From Flammeovirgaceae bacterium UBA2786 (lineage in GTDB: Bacteria > Bacteroidota > Bacteroidia > Cytophagales > Cyclobacteriaceae), in NCBI GenBank assembly GCA_002352225.1, contig DEIA01000002.1:1-49470 (forward strand): DNA of 49,470 bases. Reading direction: 5' to 3'. The translations under genes and the position numbers were made by a program. The notes beneath the pieces were generated by a model. It ran no database searches, had not been told where the DNA came from, and was given only the letters and a program-made list of their open reading frames with translations. This document shows, one piece after another, positions 16,262-24,073 of the stretch. Numbering within the stretch: the first letter of the stretch is position 1; each line of letters opens with the position of its first letter.

Positions 16262-16287
16262 AAAGACCTCCGCAAGTGGAGGTCTTT
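16262..16287. terminator. Bidirectional terminator
   Basis: A perfect 10-bp stem AAAGACCTCC/GGAGGTCTTT with a 6-nt loop, A-rich to the left and T-rich to the right, between the convergent DUF1080 and sigma-operon genes. A smaller CAGAGC/GCTCTG hairpin precedes it at 16234-16251. Confidence 0.85.
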
Positions 16288-16296
16288 TACTTTTAA

Positions 16297-16527
16297 TCAG
16301 GTATGTTCCTGCAAACCGTGCGCATAGTTCAAAATATTTTGAATGCTTGCGGCAGAGGGTTCCAGTTTAGCCTGGTCCACTTGTTTATACGCATCATTCA
16401 ATTCCTTGTACTGCGCTTGCAGATTACTATCGCAAAGAAGGGCTTTGTTAATCTCCTTCGTCTCCTCTTCCGAGGTCTCGCGGTATATAAACCTGATCAG
16501 ATCGTTTTGGGTAAAGGTCTTTGTCAT
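16297..16527 (-). CDS. Small protein downstream of and overlapping an ECF sigma factor (possible anti-sigma)
   Basis: 76 residues from the ATG at 16527; a TTG two codons upstream is the alternative start. All-helical and charged, with 'FTQNDLIRFIYRETSEEETK' at the start and no membrane segment. The N-terminal part resembles the short cytoplasmic zinc-free anti-sigma-like stubs seen after ECF sigma genes in Bacteroidota. An anti-sigma role is inferred from position only. It overlaps the 3' end of the sigma gene by 80 bp in another frame, so translation of the two is probably coupled. Confidence 0.6.
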   Translation of the reverse strand: MTKTFTQNDLIRFIYRETSEEETKEINKALLCDSNLQAQYKELNDAYKQVDQAKLEPSAASIQNILNYAHGLQEHT

Positions 16528-17101
16528 AGGCAATATGGTTTTTAATCATTTTCTTCCTTAAGTTGATTAATGCATACCGCATACGCCCCAATGCTGTGTT
16601 AATGCTCACCCCCGTGCGGTCTGCAATTTCCTGAAAACTCATCTCCAGGTAATGCCGCATAATCAGTACCTGCTTTTGTTCTTCAGGTAGTTCTTTAACC
16701 AGGTCCCGTAATCTGGATTTGGTGTCGCGCATTAGTTGCTTGGCTTCGTACGACTCTTCCGCAAATTGCATGGAGTCGAATACGCGGCTACCGTCTTCCA
16801 GCACAACCTCAGGATAGCGCTTGTTTCTGCGGAAGCGGTCTATGGCCAGGTTGTGGGCTATACGACTAATCCAGGGTAAAAACTTACCCTCTTCGTTATA
16901 CCGGCCACCTTTAATAGTATTAACCGCCTTTATAAAGGTATCCTGAAGCAGGTCTTCTGCTTCATAGCGGTCTTTCACTATCATGTAAATGGCCGTATAA
17001 ATACGGGACTTGTGTCTGTGAAGTAGCATCTCGAACGCCTCTTCGTTACCGGTTTGATAAAGCGAAACCAACTGGCTGTCGCTGCATCTGCTGTCAATCA
17101 T
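16448..17101 (-). CDS. ECF-type RNA polymerase sigma factor
   Basis: 217 residues. Region 2 is seen in 'DRYEAEDLLQDTFIKAVNTI' followed by 'FLPWISRIAHNLAIDRFRR'. Region 4 is 'LPEEQKQVLIMRHYLEMSFQ' then 'EIADRTGVSINTALGRMRYA', a standard helix-turn-helix. The about 30-residue basic/acidic tail after region 4 ('NHIAYDKDLYPKRSDQVY') is encoded mostly within the overlap with the next gene. Upstream lie 167 bp of AT-rich sequence shared with the divergent acidic protein gene, suitable for two promoters. Target regulon unknown. Confidence 0.92.
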   Translation of the reverse strand: MIDSRCSDSQLVSLYQTGNEEAFEMLLHRHKSRIYTAIYMIVKDRYEAEDLLQDTFIKAVNTIKGGRYNEEGKFLPWISRIAHNLAIDRFRRNKRYPEVVLEDGSRVFDSMQFAEESYEAKQLMRDTKSRLRDLVKELPEEQKQVLIMRHYLEMSFQEIADRTGVSINTALGRMRYALINLRKKMIKNHIAYDKDLYPKRSDQVYIPRDLGRGDEGD

Positions 17102-17268
17102 CTGCTTTGCGTTTAGGTAACGTAGATGTCTCGCTCGATAGTATGTGGGTTAAATGGAATTGTTTGAGAAATGAAAAGTAGAAAGATTCCGGTAATTAGC
17201 AAAAAAAATTAAAAAAAATTTGCCTTCTAATGGGTTTCTTATGCTATTTGGCCTCGATTTTTTTAACC

Positions 17269-17652
17269 ATGGCAGTAACAAAGAAACGTGTAATTAAAAG
17301 TCTGGAGAATCTGAGTGAAGAACTTCGAGACTTAATGAAAGAGCAATATCCTACAGGATATGAAGGCAGTATAACCCGGATAACCAATGCCAAGAGGGAG
17401 CCCATTTTTGTGTTTCCGCTTGAAACAGACGATTCTGTTTATTTGGTAAAGGTTCCGGCCACCAAAAACAGCGATGGTGGCTATGATGTAGAGTCGGGCG
17501 AAAGGCAGGAGTTTGATAGCGAGGATGATGACATGCGCTCACCTTCGTCCTCATCCGATAACGAAGATGAATTTGATAACAGTAATGATTTTGATGAAGA
17601 CGGTGGCGGTTCGGGCAAAGAAGCCAGCTACGATCCTGATTTTGATAATTAA
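17269..17652 (+). CDS. Small protein with acidic low-complexity tail, upstream of uvrA
   Basis: 127 residues from the ATG at 17269 (MAVTKKRV). An in-frame ATG at 17230 would add a hydrophobic stretch that does not look like part of the family. The first 65-70 residues form a small basic domain ('SLENLSEELRDLMKEQYPTG', 'REPIFVFPLETDDSVYLVKV'). The last 50 are almost only D/E/S/G/N. I recall similar proteins as conserved hypotheticals of Cytophagales; no function is known to me. A terminator separates it from uvrA. Confidence 0.7.
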   Translation: MAVTKKRVIKSLENLSEELRDLMKEQYPTGYEGSITRITNAKREPIFVFPLETDDSVYLVKVPATKNSDGGYDVESGERQEFDSEDDDMRSPSSSSDNEDEFDNSNDFDEDGGGSGKEASYDPDFDN

Positions 17653-17673
17653 ATTGTTAGTAACGATGCTTGT

Positions 17674-17703
17674 AAAACCATCTGCTTGCAGGTGGTTTTT
17701 TAT
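17674..17703 (+). terminator. Terminator between the acidic protein and uvrA
   Basis: An 11-bp stem AAAACCATCTG/CAGGTGGTTTT (one G-U pair) with loop CTTG, followed by TTTTATTT. It starts 22 bp after the stop codon. Confidence 0.8.
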
Positions 17704-17772
17704 TTAGGGCCAACCCTAACTTTGAACGTAAATAGGACAAGCCTCATTGATTTTTTAATTTTGCGGTTTCGC

Positions 17773-20667
17773 ATGCAGCCAACCCCCACCGATTCCTGGT
17801 TAGACAATCTCGACCCCAAAGAGTATATCATTATTAAACGGGCACGGGTTAACAATCTCAAGAACCTGAGTGTAGCCATACCACGTAATAAATTGGTGGT
17901 TATTACCGGCCTGTCGGGTTCGGGAAAATCTTCACTAGCCTTCGATACGTTGTTTGCCGAAGGCCAGCGCATGTATGTGGAAAGCTTAAGTTCGTATGCA
18001 CGCCAGTTTCTGGGGCGCATGGAAAAGCCCGAGGTGGATTATATCAAAGGCGTATCGCCTGCTATTGCCATCGAACAAAAAGTAAACACACGAAATCCCC
18101 GTTCAACCGTAGGCACTACAACAGAAATTTACGATTACCTGAAATTACTCTTTGCCCGAGTTGGCAAAACGTATTCACCGGTTAGCGGTAAAGAAGTAAA
18201 ACGCGATACCATTACCGATGTGGTTGATTTTATTAATAAACAACCGGAGGGTACGCGGGTGATGGTTGCTTGTCCGCTTAAAGTAAACAAAGGCCGCAAA
18301 CTAGCCGATGAACTAAATCTGTTGTTGAGCAAAGGCTTTGCCCGGGTGCTGGTAAATGGCGAAATGAAATTTATTGAGGAGTTAGCCTCACCCCGTCAGC
18401 CCAAGGCTGACACTCCTCCCCCGAAGGAGAAGGGCAGGGGTGAGGCTAAAAAGAAACCCAACCCAAAACTTGATTTGCAAGAGGTTGAAATCCTCATCGA
18501 CCGGGCAGTTGTAAATGCAAGCGATGAAGACTTAACCTTCCGCCTTTCCGATTCTGTTCAAACTGCATTTTTTGAAGGACATGGAGATTGCATAGTTTAC
18601 ATAGAAAGCAAGAAGCATAATTTTTCCGATCGCTTTGAGTTAGATGGCATTACGTTTACCGAGCCCTCTGTTAACCTGTTTAGTTTCAATAATCCGTATG
18701 GCGCCTGTACAACCTGCGAAGGATTCGGAAGAGTGTTGGGTATTGATGAAGACCTGGTAATTCCGGACAAAAGTCTTTCCGTTTACGAAGGAGCCATAGC
18801 CCCATGGCGCGGAGAAGTGATGAGCGAGTGGGCAAAGCCATTAATTAAGAACGGAATCAAATTCGATTTTCCCATTCATCGCGCTTACGCGGAGTTAACC
18901 CAAAAGCAGCGCGACTTGTTGTGGCAAGGCAACGAATACTTTGATGGCATCAATAGCTTCTTTAAGTATCTCGAATCCAAAACGCATAAAATTCAGTATC
19001 GTGTAATGCTTTCGCGTTACCGCGGGAGAACAACCTGCCCGGATTGTAGGGGCACAAAACTGAGAAAAGATGCAGCGTATGTAAAAATTACCGATACGTC
19101 TATTACCGATTTGGTGCTTATGCCCATAGAAGAAACATTGCGGTTTTTTGACGATCTGAAACTACCACCGTACGAACAAAAAGTATCGGAACGTATCCTT
19201 ACCGAAATCAAATCGCGGTTAGAGTATATGGATAAAGTGGGGTTAGGCTATTTAACACTCAACCGTGTTACCGCCACACTATCGGGTGGAGAGTTTCAGC
19301 GCATTAAACTGGCTACTTCATTGGGCAGTGCGCTGGTAGGCTCCATGTATATTATGGACGAACCGAGCATTGGTCTGCATCCGCGCGATACTGCCCGTAT
19401 GGTAGAGGTATTAAAATCGCTGCGCGATATGGGCAACACGGTAATTGTGGTTGAGCACGAAGAAGAAATTATGCGTGCGGCCGATCAGATTATCGATATA
19501 GGCCCGGATGCCGGCTCGCATGGTGGCGAGTTGATTTTTCAAGGCTCACAACATGAGTTGAATGGCAAGGTTAAATCACATACGGTAGATTATTTAAATG
19601 GCACGGAAAAAATAGTTGTTCCCAAAATCCGCAGAAAGTGGAAAGATGCCGTAACGATTTCAGGTGCGCGTGAAAACAATTTAAAAAACCTTACGGTGAA
19701 ATTTCCGCTGGGTGTACTTACGGTGGTAACAGGCGTAAGTGGTTCTGGCAAGTCTACGCTGATAAAGAAAATTCTTTACCCGGCATTGGGCCGCGTAAGC
19801 GGATCAGTGGCAGAAACGCCCGGCAAGTACGACAGACTGGAAGGCGACATCAATAAAATAACGCAAGTAGAGTTTGTAGATCAAAACCCGATTGGAAAAT
19901 CATCGCGCTCAAACCCGATCAGCTATGTAAAGGCATATGATGCTATCCGGAATCTCTATGCCGATCAGCCCCTGAGCAAGCAACGTGGGTATAAACCTTC
20001 GCACTTTTCATTTAACGTAGAAGGCGGCCGCTGCGAAACCTGCGAAGGCGAAGGTGAAATAAAAATTGAAATGCAGTTTATGGCCGACATCTTTCTGAAA
20101 TGTGAAAGCTGCGGAGGTAAACGCTTTAAGCAGGAAGTACTGGAAGTACAACACAATGGAGCAACCATTGCCGATGTGCTGGACATGACGGTAGAGCAGG
20201 GATTGGAATTTTTTAAAGACAAGAAACCAGTTTATGAACGCATACTTCCGTTGTTTGAAGTAGGATTAGGGTACGTAAAACTCGGTCAATCCTCAAACTC
20301 CTTATCGGGTGGCGAAGCGCAACGGGTTAAGCTGGCTTCTTTTCTGGGCAAGAACAATTCAGACACAACCGGCAATATTCTTTTCATTTTTGATGAGCCC
20401 ACTACCGGTTTGCACTTTCACGATATTTCTAAATTATTAAAAGCTATTAATGCACTGGTTGATCAGGGACATTCGGTGTTAGTGATTGAACATAACCTCG
20501 AGATCATTAAATGTGCCGATTGGATAATTGATCTTGGACCAGAAGGCGGAGAAAAGCAAGGCGGCAAATTGCTTTTTGAAGGAACGCCTGAAGACATGGT
20601 TAAGAAAGCCAAGGGCAGCTATACGGCTGAGTTTTTGAAGGGGAAACTCAACCAATCAACAAATTGA
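17773..20667 (+). CDS. uvrA: Excinuclease ABC subunit A (UvrA)
   Basis: 964 residues, the damage-sensing ATPase of nucleotide excision repair; it loads UvrB. First Walker A GLSGSGKSS at about 46-54, second GVSGSGKST near 655. Two signature motifs (LSGGEFQRIKLA, LSGGEAQRVKLA) and Walker B regions with 'DEPSIGLHPRD' and 'DEPTTGLHFHD'. Zinc-binding pairs are 'CTTCEG', 'CPDCRG', 'CETCEGEGE' and 'CESCGG'. The ATG at 17773 is chosen because the extra 29 upstream codons overlap the preceding terminator. Nine bases before it lies TAATTTTG (17756-17763), a perfect fit to the Bacteroidota -7 box TAnnTTTG, but no -33 box at proper spacing was seen. Residues about 204-225 are encoded by an in-frame palindromic insertion. 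Confidence 0.97.
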   Translation: MQPTPTDSWLDNLDPKEYIIIKRARVNNLKNLSVAIPRNKLVVITGLSGSGKSSLAFDTLFAEGQRMYVESLSSYARQFLGRMEKPEVDYIKGVSPAIAIEQKVNTRNPRSTVGTTTEIYDYLKLLFARVGKTYSPVSGKEVKRDTITDVVDFINKQPEGTRVMVACPLKVNKGRKLADELNLLLSKGFARVLVNGEMKFIEELASPRQPKADTPPPKEKGRGEAKKKPNPKLDLQEVEILIDRAVVNASDEDLTFRLSDSVQTAFFEGHGDCIVYIESKKHNFSDRFELDGITFTEPSVNLFSFNNPYGACTTCEGFGRVLGIDEDLVIPDKSLSVYEGAIAPWRGEVMSEWAKPLIKNGIKFDFPIHRAYAELTQKQRDLLWQGNEYFDGINSFFKYLESKTHKIQYRVMLSRYRGRTTCPDCRGTKLRKDAAYVKITDTSITDLVLMPIEETLRFFDDLKLPPYEQKVSERILTEIKSRLEYMDKVGLGYLTLNRVTATLSGGEFQRIKLATSLGSALVGSMYIMDEPSIGLHPRDTARMVEVLKSLRDMGNTVIVVEHEEEIMRAADQIIDIGPDAGSHGGELIFQGSQHELNGKVKSHTVDYLNGTEKIVVPKIRRKWKDAVTISGARENNLKNLTVKFPLGVLTVVTGVSGSGKSTLIKKILYPALGRVSGSVAETPGKYDRLEGDINKITQVEFVDQNPIGKSSRSNPISYVKAYDAIRNLYADQPLSKQRGYKPSHFSFNVEGGRCETCEGEGEIKIEMQFMADIFLKCESCGGKRFKQEVLEVQHNGATIADVLDMTVEQGLEFFKDKKPVYERILPLFEVGLGYVKLGQSSNSLSGGEAQRVKLASFLGKNNSDTTGNILFIFDEPTTGLHFHDISKLLKAINALVDQGHSVLVIEHNLEIIKCADWIIDLGPEGGEKQGGKLLFEGTPEDMVKKAKGSYTAEFLKGKLNQSTN
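18382..18449. repeat. Palindromic element inserted in frame inside uvrA
   Basis: A 68-bp element with a perfect 13-bp terminal inverted repeat TTAGCCTCACCCC/GGGGTGAGGCTAA (18382-18394 with 18437-18449). Inside are two more stems: GTCAGCC/GGCTGAC with loop CAA (18395-18411) and CTCCT/AGGAG (18413-18429). The fold is a cloverleaf-like shape. It encodes the Pro/Lys/Gly-rich stretch 'ASPRQPKADTPPPKEKGRGE' without breaking the frame. Confidence 0.85.
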
Positions 20668-20801
20668 GTTAAGGCTGTCTCAAAAGTCTTGTGTCATCGC
20701 GGGCTTGTCCCGCGATCTCGGTTAATAACTGCTAAACCGGAATTCCGGCACGAGGCGGGAATGACATTCCGCATTTTGTGAACTTTTGAGACAGCCTCAA
20801 C
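20668..20801. repeat. MITE-like inverted-repeat element abutting the uvrA stop codon
   Basis: About 134 bp with a 20-bp terminal inverted repeat with one mismatch: core AGGCTGTCTCAAAAGT at 20672-20687 pairs with ACTTTTGAGACAGCCT at 20782-20797. Internally there is a stem ATCGCGGG/CCCGCGAT with a 5-nt loop (20696-20716) and the 12-bp palindrome CCGGAATTCCGG (20737-20748). It begins at the base after the uvrA TGA and ends 4 bp before the stop of the convergent peptidase gene, so it may also act as the terminator for both. Confidence 0.8.
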
Positions 20802-20805
20802 TATG

Positions 20806-22269
20806 TTAATACTTAGCCGATCCTGTTGCGGTCGACTTCTTAATGAAATCGCGAATATGATCGTTCGAGCTAACCAAATCTTCGGCCCGCAAGTACATCA
20901 TGTGCCCGCTGCGGTAGCCTTCAAACCGTAAGCGGTCTTTCATCTTGCCGGATGGATCAAGTTGCCACATCGAATACTTCGCATCGAAGTATGTGGTAGC
21001 GCCATCGTAATACCCGGATTGAATCATCACATGCAGGTAAGGATTTTCGGCCATAGCCAACCGAAGGTTTTCTCCGGTGCGATCGTTGGAGTTATCCCAG
21101 GGGCGTACCGGTCCAAACATATTGTACTGCAAATCTGTTTTGTATTTTAATACATCGCGCAGATAATAATTGATGGCAGGTGTGAATGAGTGAAGCCATG
21201 AAGTAAGCTCTGCATTATAATCGGGGCCGCTGCCAGCTTGTTGTTTATCAATACCCAGGTAACGTGAATCCAGCCGGCCAATGGTCAATCCTTTATCGCG
21301 CAACAAATCTTTCCAAAAATAATTTGTAGGCACAGCCAGATTGTGATGCAACACCGTTGTTTCTGAAAGACCGGAATAACGCGCAACTTTTTTAGCAATC
21401 TCTTTTCGTTTGGCATCGTCAATAAACCCTCCCAGCGATAATGCGGGGATAAATTCATTTATGGTAAACTTCTCAGATTCGTCCAGTACTTGTAATAAGT
21501 CTTTTTGCTGAAGATCGCTGGGCAATACTTTTTGATACCACGCTGCAGCCGTGTAGTAAGGTAACGAAAGCGCATCGTTAACGGGGCCATCACGTCTAAT
21601 GCCTAATTCGGTTGGCGATACTAAAATCACACCATTCAGATACATCCAATGGTTGTTCTGTAGATCAAGCGCAAGACCTGATACACGGGTAGTTCCATAA
21701 CTTTCTCCTATTAAATATTTTGGAGAAGTCCAGCGGCCCACACGCGAAACAAAGTTATCGAGCCAGTCGCCCAGGTATTTAATATCAGCATTCACACCAA
21801 AGAAAGTTGACTTCTCAGCTTTAGGATCGAGGATGCGGGAGAAGCCCGTGTTTACCGGATCGATGTACACAATGTCGGCTACATCAAGAATAGAATGCGG
21901 ATTGTCTTTTACGCCATAAGGCTGTACCGGATATCCTTCGCTGTCTATGTTTAACACTTTTGGTCCGGTATAAGCTACGTGCATCCATACCGAAGCCGAG
22001 CCAGGGCCTCCATTGAATGAAATCACTAATGGTCTGCGGCTTTTGTCACTTACATCGGTGCGCTCGTAGTAAGTATAGAACAAGGCAGCGCTTGGTTTGC
22101 CCTCAGCATTCCACACAGGCTGGGTGCCGGCTGTTACTTTGTAAGGCACGGCCTTGCCTTTAATAGTCACCTGAGCAGTTGAAGTTACGGCCGATTCTGC
22201 CGGTAGTACCCGTTCTTGTGCGAATGCAGAGACTACACAGAGAAGCAGGAGGGGAATGAGACGATTCAT
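20806..22269 (-). CDS. Serine carboxypeptidase, peptidase family S10
   Basis: 487 residues with a signal peptide (MNRLIPLLLLCVVSAFAQ), so periplasmic or secreted. S10 hallmarks: 'SFNGGPGSASVWMH' (oxyanion and substrate loop), the nucleophile Ser at about residue 190 in GESYGTTR, Asp in 'QSGYYDGATTYFDA' and His in 'GYRSGHMMYLR', making a complete Ser-Asp-His triad. The C-terminal 'DLVSSNDHIRDFIKKS' is typical of the bacterial S10 branch. Removes C-terminal residues from peptides, usually at acidic pH. It is monocistronic, convergent with uvrA. Confidence 0.92.
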   Translation of the reverse strand: MNRLIPLLLLCVVSAFAQERVLPAESAVTSTAQVTIKGKAVPYKVTAGTQPVWNAEGKPSAALFYTYYERTDVSDKSRRPLVISFNGGPGSASVWMHVAYTGPKVLNIDSEGYPVQPYGVKDNPHSILDVADIVYIDPVNTGFSRILDPKAEKSTFFGVNADIKYLGDWLDNFVSRVGRWTSPKYLIGESYGTTRVSGLALDLQNNHWMYLNGVILVSPTELGIRRDGPVNDALSLPYYTAAAWYQKVLPSDLQQKDLLQVLDESEKFTINEFIPALSLGGFIDDAKRKEIAKKVARYSGLSETTVLHHNLAVPTNYFWKDLLRDKGLTIGRLDSRYLGIDKQQAGSGPDYNAELTSWLHSFTPAINYYLRDVLKYKTDLQYNMFGPVRPWDNSNDRTGENLRLAMAENPYLHVMIQSGYYDGATTYFDAKYSMWQLDPSGKMKDRLRFEGYRSGHMMYLRAEDLVSSNDHIRDFIKKSTATGSAKY

Positions 22270-22477
22270 AGAATATAATTTAGTAAGGCAAGATCGAAGG
22301 CTTAGATCACTTTACCAAAGCGGTTTATACCAGCGGGCAAAATCATGCGTTTGGCTGTGTGTGTAATTTGGCGGGTGGTAGTTATGCCAATAGCCACACA
22401 AACAGGCGATATCGCGTATAAAGTCTAAAGATTTGGCACAACGTTGGTAAACGGTTCCATTTAAAAAAACTACAGAT

Positions 22478-22975
22478 ATGAAAAAATTAATGTTCTTAAT
22501 GATTCTGGCTTTTGGTGCAGCATGCGAAGGGCCGATGGGCCCCGAAGGATTTCCCGGTGAAGACGGAGAGATCATTGCGTCTAAAGCATTTGAGATTGAA
22601 GTGGACTTTACCGAGGCCAATAACTATGCACACCTCGAGCCATATGGGTTTAATGTGCTCTCATCGGATGTTACCCTGGTGTATGCATTATGGGGCGCAG
22701 AAAACGGAAAAGATATCTGGCGGTTGTTGCCTCAGCAGGTTTTCTTTGAAGAAGGTCTGATGCAATACAATTATGACTTTACCGATGTAGATGTGAATAT
22801 CTTTTTAGATGCCACATTTCCGCTTTCTCTTTTAGATGATGAGTGGACTGCCAATCAGGTTTTCAGAGTAGTGGTTGTTCCGGCCGATATGGTTGGAAGA
22901 CCAAACTATACCGATTATGATGCGACCATGAAGCGATTTAATCTAAGCGATAAAGATTTTCAGAGAAGGGATTAG
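22478..22975 (+). CDS. Lipoprotein with short collagen-like segment
   Basis: 165 residues. Lipobox GAAC (Cys16) is followed at once by four to five Gly-X-Y triplets (GPMGPEGFPGEDG). A beta-rich domain of about 130 residues follows without a recognised family ('FEIEVDFTEANNYAHLEPY', 'VTLVYALWGAENGKDIWRLL'). This arrangement of a lipid anchor, collagen-like spacer and beta domain is common among Bacteroidota surface proteins; the spacer may aid trimerisation. Function unknown. About 208 bp upstream I see no strong promoter. A terminator follows. Confidence 0.8.
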   Translation: MKKLMFLMILAFGAACEGPMGPEGFPGEDGEIIASKAFEIEVDFTEANNYAHLEPYGFNVLSSDVTLVYALWGAENGKDIWRLLPQQVFFEEGLMQYNYDFTDVDVNIFLDATFPLSLLDDEWTANQVFRVVVVPADMVGRPNYTDYDATMKRFNLSDKDFQRRD

Positions 22976-22984
22976 AACCTTACT

Positions 22985-23020
22985 GCGTCCGGCTTTGTGC
23001 CGGACGCTCATTATTTTTTT
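22985..23020 (+). terminator. Terminator after the collagen-like lipoprotein
   Basis: A perfect 9-bp stem GCGTCCGGC/GCCGGACGC (22985-22993 with 22999-23007), loop TTTGT, followed by TTATTTTTTT. The T-run overlaps the stop codon of the convergent phosphodiesterase gene. Confidence 0.88.
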
Positions 23021-23775
23021 AGAAGTTCAATCAGCTTTTCAGGCTCATTGGTCGTAATCATGTCTACTTTCCGATCAATCAACCATTGCATAATCGCTAC
23101 ATCATTTACCGTCCATGCATTGGTGCTTAGCTTTAATGCATGTGCATCGGCCAACCAGTTTTCATTTTTCTGTAGTACACTGAAGTGGTAATCAAATCCG
23201 TCTAACCCCGCAGCCTCTATTTGTGCTGGTGTTTTGTCGCCAGTCAGATATTGCACATGGGCCTTGGGTGCTAACTTTTTTACTTCGAGGCATACATCAA
23301 AATCGAATGCAATGTAATCGGTAATGGCAGCCACACCGGTTTTGTTTACCAGCTCCACGCATTTTTTAGTTAACGCAAGCGAACGGGCTTTGCTTACCTG
23401 TGATGTTTTGATTTCGAGAATCAGTCTTGTTTGTGTTTGATTCTTTCCGGCAAGCAGGTAGGATTCTAGTGTAGGCAACGCTTCACCATTGCTTAGCTTT
23501 ATTTTAGATAATTCAGCAGCCGTTGTTTTCTCGATGTAAATGTCTTGTATGGAATGATCGTGCAATACAAACGGAACAGAATCAGCACTCATATGTACAT
23601 CAAACTCGCTGCCATAACACTTTAAGTTGATGGCATGGTGTAAAGCCGCGATAGAATTTTCGGGCACGTGGGTATTTTTCCAGGCTCCGCGGTGGGCTAT
23701 TACTTTAGTGGAAACGGGTTGCGACATAGATATGAAAAACGAAAATAACATCAACACAAGAGCAACAGTTTTCAT
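23011..23775 (-). CDS. Glycerophosphodiester phosphodiesterase (GDPD)
   Basis: 254 residues with a signal peptide (about residues 1-20), so periplasmic. GDPD motifs: 'VIAHRGAWKNTHVPENSIAA' (catalytic HR and E), 'YGSEFDVHMSADSVPFVLHD' (metal-binding E..D and second His), 'LILEIKTS', and the C-terminal 'LKLSTNAWTVND'. It hydrolyses glycerophosphodiesters to an alcohol and glycerol-3-phosphate. Its ATG overlaps the TGA of the upstream (broken) toxin gene in an ATGA arrangement, so it was probably co-translated with the toxin-antitoxin operon. Confidence 0.92.
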   Translation of the reverse strand: MKTVALVLMLFSFFISMSQPVSTKVIAHRGAWKNTHVPENSIAALHHAINLKCYGSEFDVHMSADSVPFVLHDHSIQDIYIEKTTAAELSKIKLSNGEALPTLESYLLAGKNQTQTRLILEIKTSQVSKARSLALTKKCVELVNKTGVAAITDYIAFDFDVCLEVKKLAPKAHVQYLTGDKTPAQIEAAGLDGFDYHFSVLQKNENWLADAHALKLSTNAWTVNDVAIMQWLIDRKVDMITTNEPEKLIELLKK

Positions 23776-24070
23776 CTTTTGTATTTCTTTTTAGGATTTC
23801 TGCTGGTGTGGTGAAACGATAGTATAAGTATCGTTTTTTCTTTCACTAAAATTTTGTAAACGATCAGGTAAGGAAAAGCGCTAACTTTTACCTCTCTGAA
23901 ACTCCTTCTCTTTTTAGGAAAGAGAAGGGGAGATTTTTTTACAGTCTGAAGATAAAATCTATTCTTTCCTCAAATCTGGCTCCCAGGCCCGAAAGCCTTT
24001 CTTCATACCAAATACGTGCTTCTGAAAATTCTTTTTCAGCCAAAGGATGAAGAAGGATTTTGTATGGCAT
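23772..24070 (-). pseudogene. ParE/RelE-type toxin, frameshifted
   Basis: From ATG at 24070 the frame reads 'MPYKILLHPLAEKEFSEARI' and 'WYEERLSGLGARFEERIDF', then stops at TAA after 43 codons. In the adjacent frame it resumes: 'SPLLFPKKRRSFREVKVSAF', 'PYLIVYKILVKEKTILILSF' and 'HHTSRNPKKKYKR', ending in TGA at 23772. Together these form a full-length ParE-like toxin. Total length is 299 bp, one short of 99 codons plus stop, so a single-base loss near the A7 tract explains the break. The ATG lies 3 bp after the antitoxin stop, the classic TA order. The TGA overlaps the GDPD start. Confidence 0.82.
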
Positions 24071-24073
24071 TGT

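Noticed and set aside
17219..17250. TTTG...TATTTG resembling a Bacteroidota promoter upstream of the acidic protein gene
   Set aside because: The -7 part lacks the two bases of TAnnTTTG, so the match is too weak to annotate.
20737..20757. Sequence close to the EcoRI cDNA-adaptor 'GAATTCGGCACGAG', suggesting cloning contamination
   Set aside because: It has an extra C, forms part of the perfect palindrome CCGGAATTCCGG, and sits inside a natural inverted-repeat element with continuous flanks.
22312..22620. Minus-strand ORF of 102 codons over the collagen-like lipoprotein start
   Set aside because: It is antisense to a gene with a good lipobox and family-like architecture, and its translation has no recognisable features.
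23904..23940. Hairpin CCTTCTCTTT/AAAGAGAAGG followed by seven T, looking like a plus-strand terminator or palindromic insertion
   Set aside because: On the minus strand it lies within codons of the ParE-like toxin (SPLLFPKKRRSF), where the family motif explains the sequence, and no plus-strand gene precedes it.
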